A DNA stretch of 64,000 bases from Sulfurovum sp. GTDB lineage: Bacteria; Campylobacterota; Campylobacteria; Campylobacterales; Sulfurovaceae. Every line of letters begins with the position of its first letter. Positions within the stretch are counted from its first letter, which is position 1. The stretch covers positions 62,001 through 126,000 of the forward strand of contig JAGXFO010000012.1 of the NCBI GenBank assembly GCA_024637255.1, in the 5' to 3' direction. The notes below the pieces were generated by a model. The model searched no databases, was not told the origin of the DNA, and saw only the letters and a program-made list of their open reading frames with translations. Position numbers and translations under genes: made by a program. Shown here piece after piece: positions 54,231 through 63,433 of this stretch.

Positions 54231-54601
54231 ACATAAAAAAATTCTATCTTGCGCCCATCAAAGGCTACCAATACATTTCAAAAATGCTCCCTGCTTCTTG
54301 CCGTTATTATCCTAGTTGTTCTGAGTATGCTGCCTGGCAGTTTGAGTTTAATGCACCACACAAAGCATTTGTGGCAAGTTCTTTGCGAATTTTACGTTGC
54401 AATCAGCTTTTTAAGGGAGGTATTGACTATCCACTATTAGAATTCCTGCCTCACAAAACCTCCTGTTTACTCAATCTTAATACATTTTGTGGCAAAATCA
54501 AAATCATGTATTGGTTGGTGCCTAAAAGTACGGGCAAGGCCAATAGACTCTACTATGTACTAAAGGACTTCAATGCCATTAACGTTAAACGCTCCACTTG
54601 A
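54227..54601 (+). CDS. yidD: membrane protein insertion efficiency factor YidD
   Basis: The YidD core is plain: YLAPIKGYQYISKMLPASC, RYYPSCSEYA, and LRILRCNQLFKGGIDYP, with the conserved cysteines and Pro. A C-terminal extension of about 40 residues (after residue 75) follows, so the 124-residue protein is longer than many YidD proteins. It helps YidC insert membrane proteins. It is separate from the rpmH-rnpA-yidC cluster it normally joins, and its 3' end overlaps pyrC by 29 bases. Confidence 0.88.
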   Translation: MNIKKFYLAPIKGYQYISKMLPASCRYYPSCSEYAAWQFEFNAPHKAFVASSLRILRCNQLFKGGIDYPLLEFLPHKTSCLLNLNTFCGKIKIMYWLVPKSTGKANRLYYVLKDFNAINVKRST

Positions 54602-55589
54602 TATGCACCTGCACCTCAGAGATGGGGAGATGCTCAAAAACATTGCCAAAGAAAGCGCACATACTTTCTCGGGCGCACTCATCATGCCCAACCTTGTACC
54701 CCCTGTAAGTACTAAAGATGAGATAATTGCCTATAGGCAGCGTATCATGGCTGCCATAGGAAATGAAAAGTTCACACCTTACATGACACTTTTTTTCAAG
54801 CCCTCTTATGACAGAGCTTTTTTAGAATCAGTCAAAGAGGAGATCACCGCGATCAAACTCTACCCTGCAGGGATCACCACCAACTCAGAGGGCGGTGTCA
54901 GTGGTTTTGATGTAGAAGAGTTGCGTCCTGCCCTTCAAGCGATGAGTGATCTTAACATCCCACTGTGCGTACATGGGGAGACTAACGGTTTTGTGATGGA
55001 CAGAGAGGCAGAGTTTGTCTCTATCTATGAAAAGTTAGCAAGCGCTTTTCCAAAACTAAAGATTATTATGGAGCATATTACAACCAAAGAGAGTGTCGCG
55101 GCACTTGACAGATTTGACAATCTTTATGCTACCATCACCGTGCATCATCTGCTCATCACATTGGATGACGTAGCAGGAGGCATGCTAAAGCCTCACTTGT
55201 TCTGTAAGCCTATTGCCAAGCGCCCAGAAGACAAAGACGCGTTGCTTAAGGTTGTGCTTTCAGGACACCCCAAAGTAATGTTTGGTTCAGACTCCGCTCC
55301 CCATCCTAAGCATGCAAAAGAATCCTGTGGCTGTGCTGCAGGTGTTTTTACTGCGCCTATAGCTTTACAGATTTTGGCTGAACTTTTCGAAAAAGAAAAT
55401 GCAGCGCTTGAAAACCTTCAAGCATTCATTTCGACAAATGCCCAGAGGATTTATGGACTTAGGCCTGTTGCAAAAACAGTCACTCTTGAGAAAAAAAGTT
55501 TTCACGTTCCCTCAAACTATAAGGGCGTAGTGCCCATGTATGCAGATGAGCAAATAGCATACAGTATCAAAGAAGTATGCAATGTGTAG
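54573..55589 (+). CDS. pyrC: dihydroorotase PyrC
   Basis: PyrC closes carbamoyl aspartate to dihydroorotate in pyrimidine synthesis. The 338-residue type II enzyme has MHLHLRDGEM (H12, H14), the metal-bridging lysine in AIKLYPAGITTNSEGG, CVHGE, MEHITTKE and MFGSDSAPHPKHAKE. It begins inside yidD, so the two are co-translated. Confidence 0.96.
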   Translation: MPLTLNAPLDMHLHLRDGEMLKNIAKESAHTFSGALIMPNLVPPVSTKDEIIAYRQRIMAAIGNEKFTPYMTLFFKPSYDRAFLESVKEEITAIKLYPAGITTNSEGGVSGFDVEELRPALQAMSDLNIPLCVHGETNGFVMDREAEFVSIYEKLASAFPKLKIIMEHITTKESVAALDRFDNLYATITVHHLLITLDDVAGGMLKPHLFCKPIAKRPEDKDALLKVVLSGHPKVMFGSDSAPHPKHAKESCGCAAGVFTAPIALQILAELFEKENAALENLQAFISTNAQRIYGLRPVAKTVTLEKKSFHVPSNYKGVVPMYADEQIAYSIKEVCNV

Positions 55590-55704
55590 TAAAAACTCCG
55601 GTTTGCGAAAGCTTATTAATAACAAAAAGTGACAACATTATCCATGATAAAAAGCATGAACCACATTCAGAATACTAAGTAATTAAAGAGAAAAAGGACA
55701 GCGT

Positions 55705-56625
55705 ATGATTGCAAACAATATAGAAGAGCTTATAGGCAATACGCCTTTGGTGAAAATTAATTCACTTTCAAATGAAACAGGTACCACAATCCTGGGAAAA
55801 TGTGAATTTATGAATCCAACAAGTTCTGTCAAAGACCGTATTGCATTCAATATGATCAATGAAGCACTAAAATCAGGGGAGATTAACAAAGATACAACAA
55901 TCATAGAACCTACAAGTGGCAACACGGGTATAGGATTGGCTGCAATTTGTGCAGCCAAAGGCTTAAAACTTATTTTAACCATGCCTGAATCCATGAGTAT
56001 AGAACGCCGGAAAATTCTTACACACTTGGGTGCTAAACTTGTTCTTACGCCTGCAGTCGAAGGCATGTCTGGAGCCATAAGTAAAGCATCCTCTTTAGAA
56101 AAAGAGCTTGAAAACGCCAAAGTGCTTCAACAATTTAACAACCCTAATAACCCAGACATTCACCGAAAAACAACTGCTCCTGAGATACTAAAAGATACGG
56201 AAGGGAATATCGATATCTTCGTAGCTTCAGTAGGTACAGGCGGTACACTTACAGGTACTGCTGAAGTACTCAAAGCACACATACCCAGGCTTCAAACAAT
56301 TGCAGTAGAGCCCTCCAATTCTCCTGTTTTAGGAGGAGGAAAAGCAGGGGCACACAAAATTCAGGGCATCGGAGCAGGGTTTATACCGGAAATACTCAAT
56401 ACAGAGATCTACGATGAAGTCCTCGCAGTAAGTGACGAAGCCTCTTTTGCTATGGCGCAAAAAATTGCCAAAACAGAAGGATTACTGGTTGGTATATCTG
56501 CAGGAGCGAACCTGCATGCAGCCTATATCATAGCAAGCAGGCCCGAAAACAAAGGCAAAACCATCGTAACTATACTTTGCGATACCGCTGAACGTTATCT
56601 TTCAACGGAACTGTTTGACAACTGA
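55705..56625 (+). CDS. cysK: cysteine synthase CysK
   Basis: CysK makes cysteine from O-acetylserine and sulfide. The 306-residue protein has NNIEELIGNTPLVKI, the PLP lysine K43 in SSVKDRI, EPTSGNTGIGLA, VGTGGTLTG and GISAGANL. AAGGA about eight bases before the ATG. Cysteine is also a substrate of OvoA. It ends with a one-base overlap with the following aminotransferase gene. Confidence 0.96.
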   Translation: MIANNIEELIGNTPLVKINSLSNETGTTILGKCEFMNPTSSVKDRIAFNMINEALKSGEINKDTTIIEPTSGNTGIGLAAICAAKGLKLILTMPESMSIERRKILTHLGAKLVLTPAVEGMSGAISKASSLEKELENAKVLQQFNNPNNPDIHRKTTAPEILKDTEGNIDIFVASVGTGGTLTGTAEVLKAHIPRLQTIAVEPSNSPVLGGGKAGAHKIQGIGAGFIPEILNTEIYDEVLAVSDEASFAMAQKIAKTEGLLVGISAGANLHAAYIIASRPENKGKTIVTILCDTAERYLSTELFDN

Positions 56626-57227
56626 TGCCACAGATTCATACCCCCTTACCTCTTTTACTAGAGACCGTCAAGATAGAAAACGGGCAGATACATAATCTAT
56701 CTTACCATCAAGCCCGCTGCGATCAGAGCCGTCAAACACTTTTTTGCAGTACCGATACACTTGATTTATCGGCCATTATCAATCCGCCCAAACAAGATCT
56801 ATATCGCTGTCGAATCCTTTACGCAGAGTCGCTTCACTCTATAGAGTATATTCCTTATATCCCTAAAGAAATACGTTCACTGAAAGTAATCTCATCAAAT
56901 ATTGACTATGATTTTAAATATGCCAACAGAACGTCTTTGGAGGCGTTGCTTGCATCAAACAAAGACGTCGATGAAGTCCTCATAGAGAAAGATGGTTATC
57001 TTAGCGATACTACCATGGCAAATATCGCACTTTATGATGGCAAACAATGGTTCACTCCAGAAGTACCTCTGCTCAAAGGCACCATGAGAGCCAAGCTTAT
57101 AGAGGAAGGTTTTCTTCAGACAAGAAACATCAAAAAGGAAGACCTTCGTCAATACTCACAAGTAGCTCTAATGAATGCTATGATAGGATTTACAATCTTA
57201 AAACATTTTAATATACACTACGAATAA
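56625..57227 (+). CDS. short class IV PLP aminotransferase/lyase
   Basis: The 200-residue protein belongs to the class IV aminotransferase fold (PabC, IlvE, DAAT): LLLETVKIENGQIHNL, the PLP lysine in YDFKYANRTSLE, EVLIEKDGYLSDTT and LKGTMRAKLIE. It is shorter than PabC (about 270 residues). A role as aminodeoxychorismate lyase, to make PABA for the folate pathway, is plausible, but not proved by neighbours. It starts at the base where cysK ends. Confidence 0.72.
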   Translation: MPQIHTPLPLLLETVKIENGQIHNLSYHQARCDQSRQTLFCSTDTLDLSAIINPPKQDLYRCRILYAESLHSIEYIPYIPKEIRSLKVISSNIDYDFKYANRTSLEALLASNKDVDEVLIEKDGYLSDTTMANIALYDGKQWFTPEVPLLKGTMRAKLIEEGFLQTRNIKKEDLRQYSQVALMNAMIGFTILKHFNIHYE

Positions 57228-57238
57228 AGGTAGCCGCT

Positions 57239-57700
57239 ATGACTATGAATCTTTTTCAAACCCACGAGTATCGAACGCTCATGCAGGAACATCTTTCTGA
57301 AACTATAGATTATTTATTTAAAAAAAACCAGGAATTTGCACTTGCGTGTGAAATAAAATATATTACTTTTTCGCCAGAACTGCCCTCAAGTATTAAAGAC
57401 TCATTTGATCATACAGTACTCTTTATACTGAGCGGTTTTACACTTGAAACTGCTCAGCTAGAAGAAGAATACTTCTCATTTGAAGCAGGGTTTGGAAGTG
57501 ATAATTTTGGCTCTGTAGTCTCTGTACCGCTACTTGCTATAAAACAGATTTTTGTAGGCGAAAACCCTATAGTCATAAATTTTGCAGATCCGCTAATAAA
57601 AGATAGAGAGAAGAGAGAGGAAAGTGCATCCAAAAAATCTTCAATGGAAGCACTTTTAAATAATCCTGAGAATAAAAAACTTCTCAAGAATAAAAAATAA
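57239..57700 (+). CDS. SspB-like small protein, possible ClpX adaptor
   Basis: The 153-residue protein is not annotated from a clear hit, but the order of segments recalls SspB, the ClpXP adaptor: a short strand (EIKYITFSPELP), LFILSGFTLETAQLEEEYFSFEAGFGS, then VVSVPLLAIKQIFVGENPI and VINFADP, parallel to the SspB blocks with VSVP and AVLAIYARE. A long Lys/Ser/Glu linker follows and a short basic/hydrophobic tip (KKLLKNKK) ends it; SspB also ends with a flexible arm whose tip docks on ClpX. It follows the class IV enzyme by 11 bases. The match is by eye only. Confidence 0.5.
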   Translation: MTMNLFQTHEYRTLMQEHLSETIDYLFKKNQEFALACEIKYITFSPELPSSIKDSFDHTVLFILSGFTLETAQLEEEYFSFEAGFGSDNFGSVVSVPLLAIKQIFVGENPIVINFADPLIKDREKREESASKKSSMEALLNNPENKKLLKNKK

Positions 57701-57710
57701 AACGTAGATC

Positions 57711-58613
57711 TTAGCACTGTCCCGCTAAGATAAAATTGACTACCTTATCTACATAGGCATTATGTTTATTTTCTTTTGAATACACAATGTAAAACTTTCG
57801 TGTCATAGTATAGCCTCTAAGTCTTGCCTCAAAAAGTTCACCATTGGCAACCTCATCCATAATGGCAAATTTTGACAAAATAGATACTACAGGTCTGTCC
57901 AGATTTTTATCGCATTTTTTAATCGTTTGCAGTACTGTAATTGTATTGCTTACTTCAGAAAGCACATTAAGACTTTTACAGGAAACACCTAGCTCATCAA
58001 AAACTTCACCAACCACTTTTCTTGTATGGGAAGCTTCATCGCGACAAATCCAGTCAAAGTCATACAACTCTTCTGTTTTGAGTATTTTAGGTATAGGCAC
58101 ATTGCTCACCAGTACCAGTTCATCCTCTAGCCACTCTCTATAAATAAGCTCATTGTCTATGATTGGAGACTCGATAAGTCCAACGTCCAACTTCCTGTCT
58201 TTAAGTTTATTTATAATCCTATCACTACGGTCTATGTCTAAATGAACACTGTTGTTAATTGCTTCGCCAACAGTATTGAGGCATTGTCCCGGAATAACGT
58301 AGGTACCTATAGTATAAGAAGCGCCTAATCTAAAGGTAATCTCTTTATTGATGATCTTAAGTATATCTTGCTCTGAAGAGTGAATCTCCTTCTCAATTCT
58401 TGTTGCTACCTTGTAAAGTTCTTCACCTTCATTGGTAAGCTTAATGCCATTCTTTTTACGTTCAATCACCTTGCACCCAAGATATTTCTCAATAAATTTA
58501 ATCTGTTGCGTTACTGCCGGTTGTGAAATACCCAACTTTGCCGATGCTTTAGAAAAACTTCTTTCGCGTGCAACCGTCAAAAAAGTTTCTAACTTTACAA
58601 AATCTTTTAACAT
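57711..58613 (-). CDS. LysR-family transcriptional regulator
   Basis: A 300-residue LysR protein: the N-terminal HTH reads FLTVARERSFSKASAKLGISQ then PAVTQQIKFIEK, and a substrate-binding domain follows from about residue 90. It is divergent from uvrD with a 194-base spacer rich in A/T, where its operator should lie. The effector and targets are unknown; the cysK side is downstream and convergent. Confidence 0.9.
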   Translation of the reverse strand: MLKDFVKLETFLTVARERSFSKASAKLGISQPAVTQQIKFIEKYLGCKVIERKKNGIKLTNEGEELYKVATRIEKEIHSSEQDILKIINKEITFRLGASYTIGTYVIPGQCLNTVGEAINNSVHLDIDRSDRIINKLKDRKLDVGLIESPIIDNELIYREWLEDELVLVSNVPIPKILKTEELYDFDWICRDEASHTRKVVGEVFDELGVSCKSLNVLSEVSNTITVLQTIKKCDKNLDRPVVSILSKFAIMDEVANGELFEARLRGYTMTRKFYIVYSKENKHNAYVDKVVNFILAGQC

Positions 58614-58807
58614 TTATATTTTCCTTAATGCTACATATACATAGCTTTATAATTAACTCTATTATATCAAATTATACTTAATTAAACATAAGTTGTACTT
58701 ATTAGAATAATTTTATTTTAGTCAAGAATTTCTAATTCCTTTGTTTATGTGACCTCTAATCAATTTAAAGGTATAATTAATATACTAACCAGGAGCTAAA
58801 GATCTTA

Positions 58808-60874
58808 ATGGAAACAATTTTAAATTCTCTAAACCCGTCACAGCGTGAAGCCGTTGAACACATAGATGGTGCCATGCTTATCCTCGCAGGAGCAGGAAGT
58901 GGGAAAACCAAAACCCTCACGACTAGACTAGCTTACCTGGTAGGCGAAATAGGCATAGACCCTGCCAATACCCTCACTCTCACTTTTACAAACAAATCTG
59001 CAGCCGAGATGAGAGAGCGCGCTCTTAAGTTGATGCCAAACAAAGTAAGCTATCCTCCGCTTCTATGCACCTTTCATAAGTTTGGTTTACTTTTTTTAAA
59101 ATTCCATATCGAAAAACTTGGCAGAAGCAATACTTTTGTTATCATAGACAGTGACGATAAAAAACGCCTTTTGCGCTCCATAGCCAAAGAGTTGAAAGTA
59201 GATCTTAACATTGCTTTTATCGCTTCTGAGATTTCAAAATACAAAAACTCCATCCTTTCGCCCGAGCTGGTTTTAGAAAAAGCTGAGCTCCCTGATTACA
59301 AACAAATAGCCGCTATTTATCTGAAATACCAGGCAAACATTGAAGAAAACAATCTTGTTGACTTTGATGACCTCCTCATGCTTACCTACAAAATACTCTC
59401 TGAAAATGATACACTCAGGCGCGAGACAAGTAACCGTTACAAATACATCATGGTGGACGAATACCAAGATACCAACGAGTTGCAGTTTCAGCTTCTTCAG
59501 CTTCTTTCTTCTGAACATAACAACCTTTGTGTCGTTGGAGATGATGACCAGAGTATTTATGGCTGGAGGGGGGCAAATATTCGTAATATTTTGGAGTTTG
59601 CCAACAACTTTGAAACCTGCAAAACCGTCAAGCTCGAAACAAACTACCGTTCCACTGAACCCATACTTAAGGCTGCCAATACCCTTATAGAGCATAACTC
59701 TACACGATTGGGGAAAAAACTGACTTCCCACAAAGGTGCCGGAGAAGAGATTAAACTGCTCCACTCGCTTGATGAGTCCATGGAAGCAAGAGCTATTGCA
59801 CGAGCAATAAAAAAACTGCTTGAAGAAGGAACTGATCCCGATGAGATAGCCGTACTTTACCGTATAAATGCACTTTCACGTTCACTCGAAGAAGGTTTTA
59901 CTAAAGAAGGTGTAGGGTTTAAGCTCATAGGGGGTATGCGCTTTTATGAACGTGCGGAGATAAAAGATCTCATCTCTTATCTTAGGGTGCTTTCCAATCC
60001 TCATGATGACTTTTCACTGATACGCATTATAAACAAGCCCAAAAGAGGCATAGGCAAAGCATCTATAGAAAAACTGCAAAAAGCTGCTTTTGATGCAGGG
60101 TCTTCACTCTATGGGTACATACAAAAAAATAGGGATGGCGAACTCACATCTGCCGTCAGCAAAAAGGTTGCGACAGCCCTGGGTAAACTGCTTGAAGATA
60201 TAGAAGTCTTACAAGGCGAAATAAAAAATACGCTTGGTAACTTCATTACACTATTTGAGGAACGTATCAAACTTAAAGATCATTATGTGGGTATGCCAGA
60301 TGGATTTGAACGCATCTTGAACATAGATGAATTTTATGGATACTTCAGAGATGCCGTCATTAAAAACCCTGATCTTTCACTGGACGAATTTCTCAATGAC
60401 ATTTCACTGCAAAGTGACCAGGACCAAATAGAAGAAAATGCCATTACCATCATGAGTATCCACGCGGCCAAAGGCTTAGAGTTTGAACACCTCTTTGTCA
60501 TAGGTCTAGAAGAGGAGTTCTTTCCCTTGCTTGGCGAAGGTTCAAATATGGAAGAAGAGCGTCGTCTGGGCTATGTAGCCATTACCAGAGCCAAGTCCGA
60601 CCTTACCCTTTGCTATGTTGATAGCCGTTTTTACAAGGGTCGCCGTAAGATGATAGACAAAAGTCGTTTTTTAGGGGAAGCAGGACTTATCCAGGATACT
60701 AGTCTTAAGATCACTAAAAGTTCAGCATTCAAAAAAGGTGACCTTGTCAAACACAAGATCTTTGGCATAGGGCGCGTTCAGGAAGCCAACAAATCAGGAA
60801 AAGAGTACAAGCTTTTGATTAATTTTGGCGGAAATAAAAAAGAGATTTTGAGCTCTTTTGTTCAGTCTATTTAA
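58808..60874 (+). CDS. UvrD/Rep-family ATP-dependent DNA helicase
   Basis: A superfamily 1A helicase of 688 residues with GAGSGKTKTLTTR (Walker A, residues 28-34), TFTNKSAAEMRERAL, VDEYQDTNELQF, VVGDDDQSIYGWRGA, LETNYRST, SIHAAKGLEFEHLF and YVAITRAK. The C-terminal region has the small SH3-like tail (FKKGDLVKHKIFGIGRV) found in PcrA/UvrD, which contacts RNA polymerase. Helicobacter and Campylobacter call this group uvrD or rep. Start follows AGGAG by eight bases. Confidence 0.93.
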   Translation: METILNSLNPSQREAVEHIDGAMLILAGAGSGKTKTLTTRLAYLVGEIGIDPANTLTLTFTNKSAAEMRERALKLMPNKVSYPPLLCTFHKFGLLFLKFHIEKLGRSNTFVIIDSDDKKRLLRSIAKELKVDLNIAFIASEISKYKNSILSPELVLEKAELPDYKQIAAIYLKYQANIEENNLVDFDDLLMLTYKILSENDTLRRETSNRYKYIMVDEYQDTNELQFQLLQLLSSEHNNLCVVGDDDQSIYGWRGANIRNILEFANNFETCKTVKLETNYRSTEPILKAANTLIEHNSTRLGKKLTSHKGAGEEIKLLHSLDESMEARAIARAIKKLLEEGTDPDEIAVLYRINALSRSLEEGFTKEGVGFKLIGGMRFYERAEIKDLISYLRVLSNPHDDFSLIRIINKPKRGIGKASIEKLQKAAFDAGSSLYGYIQKNRDGELTSAVSKKVATALGKLLEDIEVLQGEIKNTLGNFITLFEERIKLKDHYVGMPDGFERILNIDEFYGYFRDAVIKNPDLSLDEFLNDISLQSDQDQIEENAITIMSIHAAKGLEFEHLFVIGLEEEFFPLLGEGSNMEEERRLGYVAITRAKSDLTLCYVDSRFYKGRRKMIDKSRFLGEAGLIQDTSLKITKSSAFKKGDLVKHKIFGIGRVQEANKSGKEYKLLINFGGNKKEILSSFVQSI

Positions 60875-60884
60875 AGAATGTAAA

Positions 60885-61715
60885 ATGAACAGATTATTTG
60901 TAGTAAACAAACCTATTTTCAGATCCTCCAATGGCTATATGGGCTACGTCAAAAGAAAATATGGCACTAAAAAAGTAGGCTTCTCTGGTACATTAGATCC
61001 TTTTGCTACAGGCTGTCTCATTGTGGCCACAGGTCAATACACAAAACTCTTCCAGTACCTCAACAAAACCCCTAAAAGCTACAAAGCAACACTGTGGCTA
61101 GGGGCAAACTCTCCAAGTCTTGATATAGAGAAAGTAGATAGCATAAAAGAAGTAGAGGTCTTCAGCAAAAGTCACATAGAAGACACTCTACACTCTTTAA
61201 AAGGCGAACTAACCTATTATCCCCCTAAATTTTGTGCCAAAAAGATAAATGGAAAACGCGCTTACGAACTCGCACGTGAAGGGCTGGAGGTAGAACTTAA
61301 AACTATCACTTCTACCATCCATGATATCAAATTGCTTAACTATAACCACCCTTTTGTACACTTTGAAGCTAAAGTAAGTGAAGGTACTTACATACGTAGT
61401 TTGGGTACATTGATAGCAGACAAACTAGGTGTTGACGGCACCCTCTCCAGCCTGCACCGTGTCAACGAAGGTCAGTTTTATTATGATGGAGAAAAAGCCA
61501 TAAACCCCTTCACTCATTTAGCCATACCCTCTAATGTCTATACAGGAGACGAAGAATACATAGAATTGGGTAAAAAACTTTCCGTAGCGTATTTTGAAAC
61601 CAAAAAAGATGGCATATACCTCATAGAGACCTCAAACTTTTTTTCCATCATTCAGATAGCAGGTGAAAAAGTAATATACGGATTTAACCGTATCCCAAAG
61701 TTTGAAGAAAGCTAA
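60885..61715 (+). CDS. truB: tRNA pseudouridine-55 synthase TruB
   Basis: TruB makes pseudouridine 55 in the T-loop of tRNA. The 276-residue protein has NRLFVVNKPIFRSSNGYM, the catalytic aspartate D38 in GFSGTLDPFATGCL, SYKATLWLG, YPPKFCAKKINGKRAYELAR and GTYIRSLG. I use the ATG at 60885, after the helicase stop; an in-frame TTG at 60858 would extend into that gene. It is followed by a 136-base spacer and ispE, where csrA stands in Campylobacter. Confidence 0.95.
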   Translation: MNRLFVVNKPIFRSSNGYMGYVKRKYGTKKVGFSGTLDPFATGCLIVATGQYTKLFQYLNKTPKSYKATLWLGANSPSLDIEKVDSIKEVEVFSKSHIEDTLHSLKGELTYYPPKFCAKKINGKRAYELAREGLEVELKTITSTIHDIKLLNYNHPFVHFEAKVSEGTYIRSLGTLIADKLGVDGTLSSLHRVNEGQFYYDGEKAINPFTHLAIPSNVYTGDEEYIELGKKLSVAYFETKKDGIYLIETSNFFSIIQIAGEKVIYGFNRIPKFEES

Positions 61716-61800
61716 CTATTAAATAGTGCTTGGAATATAAATTCTCAAAAAGTTGTGCATGACATGACATTCTCCTTTTTCCATGAAGTCTTATTTTCAG

Positions 61801-61815
61801 TATTTTTTTATAGTA
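61801..61815 (+). promoter_or_regulatory. promoter-like -10 region before ispE
   Basis: TATAGTATAATAGCC is a -10 type box about 35 bases before the ispE start; AGAAGGG then precedes the ATG. It implies that ispE has its own promoter rather than relying on truB. Confidence 0.4.
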
Positions 61816-61851
61816 TAATAGCCATGCAATTTTTATAAGAAGGGTTTAGTT

Positions 61852-62784
61852 ATGGGTGGTTTTGCTGGTGGTGATGAGGGTGGATATTGGGATATCGACA
61901 GTCTTCCTAAATGGATGAATAAAGAAAAAGAAGCTATTCAAAATAACAAGAAGTCTAATGGTACAAGTAGAGGAAAATCATATATAGAAAAAAGTGACTC
62001 GGGGTACAGTATCAAAGCCCACGCAAAAGTCAACATCTTTCTAAAGATTGCTGGCCACAAAGATGGTTACCATACATTGCTTTCGAGATTTATGAGAGTA
62101 GAAGATCTTTATGACACTATAACTTTTGAACCATCTGAGTGTGATACCTTTACCATAGAAGGTTGTGATGATATACCGCTTGAATCAAATACCATATACA
62201 AAGCCTATAAAGCCCTCAATGAACACACAGGGGATTTGGATATTCTCAACTTCTTTTATAAACATAAAGTTGTGGTTATCAAACGCATCCCCTCTCAGGC
62301 AGGATTAGGCGGGGGGAGTTCTGACGGGGCTGCTTTTATGCGTCTGGTCAAAGAAGTATGTAATCTTTTAATAAGTACCAAAGAATTAGCGCGCATAGGA
62401 AGTACCGTAGGAGCTGATTTTCCATTTTTCATCTACAACTATCCATCTGCAAATGTAAGTGGTTTCGGAGAAATAGTTGAACCTTTTGAAGAAGAGCTGC
62501 TCCCTTTAGAACTCCACACTCCCGACATAAGATGCGATACCTCTGTAGTCTATAAAACATTCAAAGAACATCTTCTTAATGACATTAGCTTAAGCTCTTT
62601 CATAGGATGGGACAAATTGGATTCTAACACTTTACTAGAACACATTTCAGACCCCATTATGCTTAACGACCTCTATAGCGCTGCACTTATGGCCTATCCT
62701 GAGCTAAAAAAAGTTGACGCAAATGGATGGTTCTTTTCTGGAAGTGGAAGTACATTTTTTAAGATAAAACACAGAGTATATTAA
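61852..62784 (+). CDS. ispE: 4-diphosphocytidyl-2-C-methyl-D-erythritol kinase IspE with N-terminal extension
   Basis: IspE phosphorylates CDP-ME in the non-mevalonate isoprenoid pathway. The GHMP-kinase part starts near residue 53 (IKAHAKVNIFLKIAG) and has SQAGLGGGSSDGAAF and a late SGSGSTFF. Before it lie 52 residues (MGGFAGGDEGGYWDID, then basic low-complexity) that are absent from normal IspE; no other start codon is available downstream before the kinase motif. It has a ribosome site at 61841-61847. smpB, which follows ispE in Helicobacter, is missing here and a desaturase relic stands in that place. Confidence 0.88.
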   Translation: MGGFAGGDEGGYWDIDSLPKWMNKEKEAIQNNKKSNGTSRGKSYIEKSDSGYSIKAHAKVNIFLKIAGHKDGYHTLLSRFMRVEDLYDTITFEPSECDTFTIEGCDDIPLESNTIYKAYKALNEHTGDLDILNFFYKHKVVVIKRIPSQAGLGGGSSDGAAFMRLVKEVCNLLISTKELARIGSTVGADFPFFIYNYPSANVSGFGEIVEPFEEELLPLELHTPDIRCDTSVVYKTFKEHLLNDISLSSFIGWDKLDSNTLLEHISDPIMLNDLYSAALMAYPELKKVDANGWFFSGSGSTFFKIKHRVY

Positions 62785-62831
62785 TCTTTAACGGTTATAA
62801 TCATTTTCATTTTAAAAACAGAAAAGCAATA

Positions 62832-63193
62832 ATGACAACTCCATATACTGATATTTTCGATGAGCTCAAAGCGCAAGTACACAAGGCTGGTCTACTTGAG
62901 CGCGTACCTGTGCGCGGTACCCTAGAAATGATTGCCATTCTTCTGTCTATTGTAGCTACTCTTACTACTGCAGCGCTTTGGAATCCCATACTTTTAGGAC
63001 TTTTTTAACCTTGTTGTTTACGCGTTCCGTGTTTGTTTCTCACGACATTCTACATACGCAGTATTTTAAAAACAAAGTTCTTTCAAAAAAACTTTCTTAC
63101 CCTTTTTCTGCGCTTATACTCTTCAGCTCCTCATCGTGGTGGGACCACAAACACAATGTCAATCACCATACCTATCCCCATCCTTCTTACTGA
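62832..63193 (+). pseudogene. fatty-acid desaturase relic (frameshifted and truncated)
   Basis: A start at 62832 opens a desaturase-like N-terminus (DIFDELKAQVHKAGLLERVP) and ends at TAA 63006. A T-run at 63001-63006 shifts the frame; one added T gives a continuous reading into FVSHDILHTQYF, WWDHKHNVNHHTYPH, which are the first two histidine boxes of membrane desaturases (HDxxH and HNxNHH). The protein then stops at 63191, so the last two-thirds, including the third box, are gone. The truncation point adjoins the VF530 gene end, which overlaps it on the other strand. Confidence 0.75.
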
Positions 63194-63407
63194 TCATCAT
63201 TAAATACAATGCTTCAACTTTGCTTCGTGCCCAAGGTGTTTTTCTTAAAAACTTTAAACATGAGTTGATGCTGGGATCATAGGTAAAACATCGTATATTT
63301 ACAAACTGTCCCAAAAGTTCCCAACCGTATTTGGCCTGAAGTTCTTCAAGTATCTGCTTTAATTTAATTCCATGCAGTGGATTATTTTTGTGTTCATCGT
63401 TCATCAC
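63159..63407 (-). CDS. VF530-family protein (DUF2132)
   Basis: The 82-residue protein has NPLHGIKLKQILEELQAKYGWE, ending in ELLGQFVNIRCF, then DPSINSCLKFLRKTPWAR and KVEALYL, the hallmark of the small VF530/DUF2132 family with a helical fold related to DNA-binding domains; function unknown. The last ten codons (SKKDGDRYGD) run into the desaturase relic and do not look like family sequence, which suggests that the end was fixed by the rearrangement. Confidence 0.82.
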   Translation of the reverse strand: MMNDEHKNNPLHGIKLKQILEELQAKYGWELLGQFVNIRCFTYDPSINSCLKFLRKTPWARSKVEALYLMMISKKDGDRYGD

Positions 63408-63433
63408 TTAGTCTTGTCCTTTGCCCTCTATTC

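Noticed and set aside
58614..58807. RNA gene in the A/T-rich lysR-uvrD spacer
   Set aside because: No stable stem or conserved feature beyond promoter-like TATAAT before uvrD.
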